Shown piece after piece: positions 24,181 to 28,863 of a stretch of DNA of 28,863 nucleotides. The stretch comes from an uncultured Acetatifactor sp. Lineage in GTDB: Bacteria; Bacillota; Clostridia; Lachnospirales; Lachnospiraceae. How positions within the stretch are numbered: position 1 is the stretch's first letter; the number at the start of each line of letters is the position of its first letter. Position numbers and translations under genes: made by a program. The stretch spans positions 1,475-30,337 of the forward strand of contig CAJTPH010000037.1 of assembly GCA_910578215.1 (NCBI GenBank), given 5' to 3'. Under the pieces are notes generated by a model that saw nothing but the letters and a program-made list of their open reading frames with translations, was not told the DNA's origin and searched no databases.

Positions 24181-25237
24181 TTTTCAGTTTTCTCCAAATT
24201 CTGTTAAATATATTTACTATATCCGGTTCATAATACGTACCGCTTTTTTCGGTTATAATCCGGATACTGTCTTCCAGGGAGCAGGCCTTTCTGCCGTCCC
24301 CGTCCACGCCCAGATTGTCAAAATCATTAGCCAGCGCCACGATCCTTGCCTCCAGGGGAATCTCCCTGCCCCCCGCCGCAGGATAGCCTGTGCCGTCCCA
24401 CCTTGCGCCGTAATATCCCGCGATCCGGACCGCCATGGAGAGGAAACGTCCCCTCTCCTGCCCTGCGCCGATTTCCTCCAGAAGACCTGCGCCTTCCTCC
24501 GCGCATTTTTTCAGATACTCCTGACGGCTCTCCCCGTCCGCCTCTCCCTTATCGGGCACGATAAACTTTCCTATGCTGTGTATTTTTGCCGCAACCCTGA
24601 TGGTCTCCACAAATTCGTCGGAAATCACGTTTTCATACTTTGGCAGAAACTGTAAGCCCTGCGCAAGCAGACCGCAGTTATAAGCCACATTCTCCAGATG
24701 CCCGCCCATATGGGCATTCCTTTTCTCCATCAGAGTCGCAAGCGCAAGCAGCACGTTCTTCTGCTCCTGCTCGATCTGTTCCTTCTGGTGGTCTATAAAC
24801 TTGTGCATCATCCGGTTGTGATCCGCCATTTCCTGCTGCAGCTGATAGGTTTTCAGGTGGTTGTTCACCCGCATGATGACCTCCACCGCGTCGAAGGGCT
24901 TGGGTATAAAGTCAACCGCCCCGGCAAGAAACGCCTGTTCCTTCTCCTCGCTGGTATTCATCACCGAGATAAAGACAAAGGGAATATCCCTGGTCCGCGG
25001 ATTGCCCTTCAGCATCCTGCAGAACTCCAGCCCGTCTACCTCCGGCATGGACAAGTCCGACAGCACAAGGGTAGGCTTCTGTGTCTTCATAAGGTTGATC
25101 GCTTCCTGCACGCTCACCGCACACATGGTGGTATAGCCCTCATGCGTGAGGATATTATCCAGAATATCCACGTTCATGGGGATATCGTCCACGATCAGAA
25201 TTTTAAAACGCCCCCTTTTTACATTTTCCTGCTCCAT
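24173..25237 (-). CDS. Response regulator with degenerate HD-GYP output domain
   Basis: 354 residues. The receiver domain (about 10-130) is intact: Asp17/Asp18, phospho-Asp61 (LVLSDLSMPEVDG) and Lys113 (PKPF). A coiled-coil linker follows (about 130-165), then a domain aligned with HD-GYP (about 165-350). Here the metal-binding residues are gone: the HD pair is His220-Ser221 (KIHSIGKFIVPD), the next conserved His is replaced near Cys245, and the HHE(R/K)WDG motif reads GYYGARWDGTGYP, with only the GYP part kept. It should not degrade cyclic dinucleotides; a protein-interaction or sensing role is likely. It lies 15 bases after the histidine kinase gene, its probable partner. Confidence 0.88.
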   Translation of the reverse strand: MEQENVKRGRFKILIVDDIPMNVDILDNILTHEGYTTMCAVSVQEAINLMKTQKPTLVLSDLSMPEVDGLEFCRMLKGNPRTRDIPFVFISVMNTSEEKEQAFLAGAVDFIPKPFDAVEVIMRVNNHLKTYQLQQEMADHNRMMHKFIDHQKEQIEQEQKNVLLALATLMEKRNAHMGGHLENVAYNCGLLAQGLQFLPKYENVISDEFVETIRVAAKIHSIGKFIVPDKGEADGESRQEYLKKCAEEGAGLLEEIGAGQERGRFLSMAVRIAGYYGARWDGTGYPAAGGREIPLEARIVALANDFDNLGVDGDGRKACSLEDSIRIITEKSGTYYEPDIVNIFNRIWRKLKRG

Positions 25238-25252
25238 CTCCCATCATCCTCT

Positions 25253-26704
25253 CTACAATTCTCCAATCCTCTCTGCGAGAGCCTGTCTTACCGCCTCGTA
25301 TTTCTCCATGCTCTTTTCGTAGCTGCTTTTTCTGATTGCCGTCTCCATGCGCAGGACCTGTCTTCTCATATCCTCGTCGCTTCCCTGGACCAGGGCCTTC
25401 ACCGTGGAGGCCAGCAGCTCCGCCTTATCCCACGCCCCAAGCTCTATGGACATGGCAAGCTTTTCCATGCGCTTTCTCAGCTCCTCCTTATTTCTCTCCT
25501 CCCCGAACTGCATGAAGTCGCCTTCTTCCTCCTCGGAATCCTCCCTGGTGTACGCCGCCCAGCTCTCGTAGACCTCGTTCTGGGTATCGCTTATATTCTG
25601 GCTGGTCTTGAGCTTTATAAAGAAAGAAAAGGTGCTGCCCTTTCCCTTCTCGCTTTCCACCTGGATATCTCCCTGCATCAGCTCCACCAGCTGCTTCGTG
25701 ATGGAAAGTCCAAGCCCCGTGCCGCCAAAACGTCTTGTGATGGAGGCGTCCGCCTGGGTAAAGCTCTGAAACAGCTTATCCTGCTCAGAGGGAGACATGC
25801 CGATGCCGCTGTCCTTCACCATGAAAAACAGCTCCACCTCGTCGTTCATCTGCCTGGTCTTGCTCACCGCCAGATCCACATACCCTATCATGGTAAACTT
25901 CACGGCGTTGGACATGAGATTATTCAGAATCTGCACCAGACGCAGCTCATCCCCTATCAGAAGCTGCGGGATCTTGTCGTCCACATTCACTCTCAGACGC
26001 AGCTCCTTTTTGTTGATCTCCACGCTGTGGGTGGCCACCACCCTGTCCATCATCTTGTAAAAATCGAATTCCTTTTCCTCGATGGTAAACTTGCCTGTCT
26101 CAAGCTTCGCATAGTCCAAAATATTGTTAATAATGGCCAGCATATTGTCGCAGCAGTACAGGACGATCTCAAGGGTCTTTTTGTGATCCTCGTCCTGCAC
26201 GCTGTCCACAAGAGTCAGCACATGCCCCTTAATGCCGTTTATGGGCGTCCGGAGCTCATGGGTGACATTCGCCGTAAATTCGTTCCTGGCCTTCAGGTTC
26301 TGGGTCTCCTCCTCCTTCAGCTTTCTGACGCGCATATTCATTTCCTTGCGCTCGGTGAGATCCTCCGCCATCAGCACCCAGGTCCCCGCCTCGTCCGCAG
26401 CAAAGATGCGCACATTTGCCGGAAAGCAGGAGCTGTTCTTTCTGTACATTGCCAGCTCCGCATTCCGGGACGCATCCATCCTGTCCTCCAGCCGCTTCCT
26501 GTCAAAGCCCTGCGCTTCGTCCGTCTCGGGAAACTCCTGCCTGAAGATGCAGGGCATGCCGCATCCCTCCAGCTCCTCCTTGGTATACTCCAGCTTCTCA
26601 GCCGCCGTCCGGTTGCAAAACAGGATATCCCCCTTTTCATTAAAAACCAGAATCAGCTCTATCAGTTCATCCGCCATCTGGGAATTTAACCACTTAAGCT
26701 CCAT
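25253..26704 (-). CDS. PAS-domain sensor histidine kinase with Hpt-like C-terminus
   Basis: 483 residues from ATG at 26704 (GGGAG 7 bases upstream; an ATG two codons earlier is too close to it). It has no membrane segment, so it is cytoplasmic. A PAS domain at about 8-120 (ILVFNEKGDILFCNRTAAEKL) is followed by a short coiled coil. The HisKA domain has phosphorylated His149 (NVTHELRTPINGIKG), and the HATPase domain has N-box NNLMSNAVKF, G1 DSGIGM and G2 GGTGLGLS. After an acidic linker (about 385-405) a helical region (about 405-483) resembles an Hpt domain, but the position of its His is Ser433 (AELLASTVKAL). It is followed by the pseudo-HD-GYP regulator and preceded by an Hpt gene, so a phosphorelay is likely. 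Confidence 0.92.
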   Translation of the reverse strand: MELKWLNSQMADELIELILVFNEKGDILFCNRTAAEKLEYTKEELEGCGMPCIFRQEFPETDEAQGFDRKRLEDRMDASRNAELAMYRKNSSCFPANVRIFAADEAGTWVLMAEDLTERKEMNMRVRKLKEEETQNLKARNEFTANVTHELRTPINGIKGHVLTLVDSVQDEDHKKTLEIVLYCCDNMLAIINNILDYAKLETGKFTIEEKEFDFYKMMDRVVATHSVEINKKELRLRVNVDDKIPQLLIGDELRLVQILNNLMSNAVKFTMIGYVDLAVSKTRQMNDEVELFFMVKDSGIGMSPSEQDKLFQSFTQADASITRRFGGTGLGLSITKQLVELMQGDIQVESEKGKGSTFSFFIKLKTSQNISDTQNEVYESWAAYTREDSEEEEGDFMQFGEERNKEELRKRMEKLAMSIELGAWDKAELLASTVKALVQGSDEDMRRQVLRMETAIRKSSYEKSMEKYEAVRQALAERIGEL

Positions 26705-26760
26705 AATCATACTCCCTGTGCCCTTCGGCGCAAATGCCGGTCAGCGCTCCGTCCGAAGCG

Positions 26761-27129
26761 TCAGCACGCATTGATAATTTCTATAAACTGCTCGTATACC
26801 TTTTTCAGATCCTGCCACATGGCATTCGCCTTTGCCACATCCACCTCCGCGTTGGTCTTGCTGCGAAGCTCCTCTACAAGCCCGGAAACCGCCGCCTGCA
26901 CCGGCTCCAGCCCCAGGTTGGCGGAAACGCCCTTGAGAGTGTGGGCGCATCTGAAAGCCTCCTCATAATCTCCCGCCTCCAGGCTGATCCCAAGGTTTTT
27001 ATAATTGGGGTCTTCGGGAAACCTTTTCAAAAATTTCATATACATATTTTCATTTCCCATAAAACGCTTGAGCGTCGTCTTTACGTCCGCCCCGTTTTCT
27101 TCAAGAATGCTCTTAAAATTTTCCTCCAT
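26761..27129 (-). CDS. Histidine phosphotransfer (Hpt) domain protein
   Basis: A 122-residue stand-alone Hpt protein that would pass phosphate between a kinase and regulators. Phosphorylated His63 is in FRCAHTLKGVSANLGL, and the rest is four-helix-bundle-like. A frame extension from a TTG at 27174 exists, but ATG at 27129 has AGAGG 8 bases upstream and gives the usual Hpt length; the extension also runs into the stem-loop at 27173-27213. It sits 56 bases before the kinase gene, which carries only a His-less Hpt-like tail, so this protein may supply the missing function. Confidence 0.9.
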   Translation of the reverse strand: MEENFKSILEENGADVKTTLKRFMGNENMYMKFLKRFPEDPNYKNLGISLEAGDYEEAFRCAHTLKGVSANLGLEPVQAAVSGLVEELRSKTNAEVDVAKANAMWQDLKKVYEQFIEIINAC

Positions 27130-27172
27130 GCTCCTATCCTCTCTCTCAAAATTTACCGCATCAGCCATACGC

Positions 27173-27213
27173 AAAAAAGACCGTCAAACACAAGTGCTCA
27201 TGCTTTCCAGTCT
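27173..27213 (-). terminator. Symmetric stem-loop terminator after the HD-GYP regulator
   Basis: On the minus strand AGACTG (27213-27208) pairs with CGGTCT (27183-27178), extended by an A-run before and a T-run after (27178-27173), which gives about 11 pairs. The loop is long (about 24 bases). The structure has T-runs in both directions. It may reduce transcription into the Hpt-kinase genes. Confidence 0.5.
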
Positions 27214-27248
27214 TTTTTTGTGCCCCTACTGGTACACAGATACCAATA

Positions 27249-28331
27249 TTATGTAAAGTTAAACATTTTAATTACTTCGACAATATTGAAAAAGTCTTCC
27301 TTTGCAAGCTCAAAGCACTCTATTACATCCGGCGAGAACTGCCCGCATTCCCCGTTCAGAATCATCTCGTACGCGGCTGCATTGCTGTATGCGCTCTTAT
27401 AGACTCTGTCGCTGACCAGCGCCTCGTACACGTCCGCGATAGAGACAATCTGGGCGCTGATGGGAATCGCCTCGCCCACAAGATGATCGGGATAGCCCTT
27501 GCCGTCCCATCTCTCGTGGTGATAACGGCATATCTCATAGCAGTACTGATAAAATTCATCCGAATAGGAGCTCTTGAAGGACTCCAGAATCCCGCAGCCT
27601 ATGGTGGTATGAGTCTTCATGATCTCATACTCCTCGGGAGTCAGCTTCCCGGGCTTTAACAGAATCGCATCGGGAATACCGATTTTACCTATATCATGCA
27701 GAGCGGACGCCCTGGCAATCTGATCCATCTGCGACGCCGTGATATTGTACTTGGGGAAATACTTCATAAGGTACTTTAAGAGTATCCTGGTAAAGTATTT
27801 GATGCGCCTGACGTGATCTCCCGTCTCCACATTTCTGAATTCCACCACCGTACTCAGAGCGTCGATCATGAACTCGTTGTTGTCCTGAATCTTCCTCTCC
27901 TGCTCGCGGATGGTCTTCTCCTGCTCCCTCAGGCGCAGCTCCATATTATGTTTGTTCTGGTACAGCTCGATTATGTTCTTTGCACGCCTAATGACCACAT
28001 TGGGCTCAAAAGGCTTGTGCATCACATCCGCAATATTGTACTGATACGCCTTTTCCTCGCTCTCCTCAGGCGTCATGCTGGTAATGAGGATGACCGGTAT
28101 TTTCTCCAGAAGCCGATTCTCCTTCATATACTCCAGCACGCTGAATCCATCCATGACCGGCATAACCACGTCCAGCAGAATCAGCGCAAGATCCTGGTTG
28201 TCCTCGATGTTCTTGACAGCATACCTTCCGTCGGTAGCCTCCAGCACCTCGTAATCGCTCTCAAACATCATGTTTAATATGGCTCTGTTGATTTCTTCAT
28301 CGTCTACGATCAATATTTTCTGCTTATCCAT
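27249..28331 (-). CDS. Response regulator with intact HD-GYP phosphodiesterase domain
   Basis: 360 residues. The receiver domain has Asp10/Asp11, phospho-Asp54 (LLDVVMPVMDG) and Lys106 (HKPF). A charged coiled coil at about 125-150 leads to a complete HD-GYP domain: GDHVRRI (His173), HD at 212-213 (ALHDIGKIGIPD), His241 (KTHTTIGCGIL), HH at 271-272 and GYP at 279-281 (YHHERWDGKGYP). Family members hydrolyse cyclic-di-GMP and related dinucleotides when activated by phosphorylation. It is the first gene of the signalling block, about 100 bases after a consensus promoter. Upstream of the ATG is only a weak GGGG; a 12-codon ORF ends 10 bases before it. Confidence 0.93.
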   Translation of the reverse strand: MDKQKILIVDDEEINRAILNMMFESDYEVLEATDGRYAVKNIEDNQDLALILLDVVMPVMDGFSVLEYMKENRLLEKIPVILITSMTPEESEEKAYQYNIADVMHKPFEPNVVIRRAKNIIELYQNKHNMELRLREQEKTIREQERKIQDNNEFMIDALSTVVEFRNVETGDHVRRIKYFTRILLKYLMKYFPKYNITASQMDQIARASALHDIGKIGIPDAILLKPGKLTPEEYEIMKTHTTIGCGILESFKSSYSDEFYQYCYEICRYHHERWDGKGYPDHLVGEAIPISAQIVSIADVYEALVSDRVYKSAYSNAAAYEMILNGECGQFSPDVIECFELAKEDFFNIVEVIKMFNFT

Positions 28332-28340
28332 ATTGCCCCA

Positions 28341-28379
28341 TTATAATCCTTTTTCATCACAAGCAGATGAGCGGATCAT
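28341..28379 (-). CDS. Possible 12-residue leader peptide ORF
   Basis: In the leader of the HD-GYP regulator mRNA an ATG at 28379 has GGGAGAGAGG just upstream and reads MIRSSACDEKGL before TAA at 28341, 9 bases from the regulator's ATG. Its ribosome site is better than the regulator's own, so translation coupling is possible. It could also be chance. Confidence 0.3.
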   Translation of the reverse strand: MIRSSACDEKGL

Positions 28380-28425
28380 GTTCCTCTCTCCCGATTTTCA
28401 ACGGGTAATTTATTCTCATAGTCAG

Positions 28426-28641
28426 TTATTTATTATACAGTGATTTACCCCAAATGTCAATCAGTATGCAGCGTAAATCCGGTGAATCGTAACGCAGAAG
28501 GCGGCGAAGCGTCCGGACCGGAACAGACGGCATCTGCAATACCGTAACACGCTCCCCCGTATCAAGCACGGCAATCGTCACCTTAGCCTGCCCTCCCGGA
28601 ATGTCGTCGGGCGCCGACACCAATTTTCTCACTCGCTGCAT
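28426..28641 (-). pseudogene. Short ORF with a subtilase Asp motif (probable S8 protease N-terminal remnant)
   Basis: 71 codons. The first about 29 residues (MQRVRKLVSAP... then KVTIAVLDTG) look like the start of a subtilisin-like protease up to the catalytic Asp (Asp28). The remaining 42 residues do not resemble a protease, and their 3' end contains the consensus promoter at 28432-28460. The ATG lies 4 bases after the T-run of a terminator with no ribosome site, so it is unlikely to be translated. It is in the same orientation as the protease body at 16224-17057, which lacks exactly this part. It could instead be a remnant of another S8 paralogue or a chance ORF. Confidence 0.55.
28432..28460 (-). 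promoter_or_regulatory. Consensus sigma-A promoter for the signalling block
   Basis: On the minus strand a perfect TTGACA (28460-28455), a 17-base spacer and a perfect TATAAT (28437-28432). Transcription would start near 28425, giving a leader of about 95 bases before the HD-GYP regulator. Confidence 0.8.
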
Positions 28642-28644
28642 AAT

Positions 28645-28684
28645 AAAAAAAGCCCCGGCATAGTTTAATTTATTCTATGCCGGG
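28645..28684 (-). terminator. Strong intrinsic terminator of the rightmost gene
   Basis: CCCGGCATAG and CTATGCCGGG form a perfect 10-base stem (28654-28663 with 28675-28684) with an 11-base loop, followed on the minus strand by TTTTTTT (28651-28645). It ends the gene that enters from the right. Confidence 0.88.
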
Positions 28685-28698
28685 AAGCTTACGATGTT

Positions 28699-28863
28699 CT
28701 ATTTACGAATACATCTGTCCTCTTTGTCCTGTTCTCTTGTCCTGCTTTTGGGCTCCTGACGCTTCGCCACGCTTTTTACCGCTCTTTTGCCTCTCCCGGC
28801 TGACAGAATCACAATCAGCCCTGTCAGAAGCATGGCGCCGCCCACCGCAAGCTTCGGTATATA
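28699..28863 (-). CDS. C-terminal end of a membrane-anchored protein (5' part outside window)
   Basis: The frame is open from the right edge to TAG at 28699, giving 54 residues. It starts with one hydrophobic segment (KLAVGGAMLLTGLIVIL, about 4-20), then AGRGKR and a strongly basic, hydrophilic tail of about 30 residues. This fits a protein ending with a transmembrane helix and a positively charged cytoplasmic tail. The terminator 15 bases after the stop confirms a real gene end. The family cannot be recognised from this part. Confidence 0.65.
   Translation of the reverse strand, partial: YIPKLAVGGAMLLTGLIVILSAGRGKRAVKSVAKRQEPKSRTREQDKEDRCIRK

Noticed and set aside
24698..26689. 663-codon plus-strand ORF opposite the kinase and regulator genes
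   Set aside because: It is the antisense of two genes with intact catalytic motifs; it is His/Leu-rich, as expected for such shadows.
17241..28331. Phage, integron or transposon carrying the signalling block
   Set aside because: No integrase, transposase, tRNA attachment site or long direct repeat is visible at either edge; the only shared bases at the proposed junction are a GGG.

Overview
The window looks like chromosomal DNA from a Gram-positive clostridium, most likely a Lachnospiraceae member (Bacillota). The evidence is strong AGGAGG-type ribosome sites, roughly 50% GC, a Rex repressor next to a YdiF-type ABC-F protein, alr followed by a MazF toxin, and a probable Re-type citrate synthase beside an NADP isocitrate dehydrogenase. 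All genes but one (the ABC-F gene) are on the minus strand. No rRNA, tRNA, insertion sequence, phage gene or CRISPR array was seen.

Layout, left to right. 1-1711: lipid-linked sugar transfer pair (a membrane GT-C-like protein cut by the window edge, then a GT2 polyprenol-phosphate glycosyltransferase). 1774-4004: YebC/TACO1-family factor and a CorC/TlyC-type CBS membrane protein. 4180-8886: housekeeping series read right to left as rex, coiled-coil hypothetical protein, NAD(P)HX repair enzyme, alanine racemase and mazF. 9081-11120: ABC-F ATPase on the plus strand, divergent from rex. 11113-14556: 2-oxoglutarate synthesis genes (Re-citrate synthase, FadR-type GntR regulator, icd) with a strong promoter and a cluster of dyad motifs in front. 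14799-17185: an unrecognised polytopic membrane protein and a broken subtilisin-like protease. 17241-28331: an 11-kb signalling block holding cheR-cheB-cheY-cheA-cheW-MCP, a histidine kinase, an Hpt protein and two response regulators with HD-GYP-type output domains, one intact and one stripped of its metal ligands. 28426-28863: a short ORF carrying a subtilase Asp motif, a strong terminator and the C-terminal end of another membrane protein.

How the parts work together. The signalling block has its own consensus promoter at the right end (28432-28460), a second one before cheR (24086-24114) and an intrinsic terminator at the left end (17141-17177). The PAS kinase, free Hpt and RR proteins look like a phosphorelay alongside a complete core chemotaxis pathway (receptor, coupling protein, kinase, regulator, methyltransferase, methylesterase) without flagellar genes, CheC or CheD in view. 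The intact HD-GYP regulator at the operon head suggests cyclic-di-nucleotide breakdown as one output.

The most unusual observation is at the edges of this block. The protease body on its left (16224-17057) lacks the catalytic-Asp segment, and a fragment with exactly such a segment lies on its right in the same orientation. Either the signalling block split a protease gene, or the protease is independently decayed by small indels; both readings are set out below. Other points of interest are the pseudo-HD-GYP, a kinase C-terminus resembling an Hpt domain with Ser in place of His, a MazF without a visible antitoxin, and the regulatory sites before the citrate synthase gene. Function calls rest on recognised motifs only; no database search was run.
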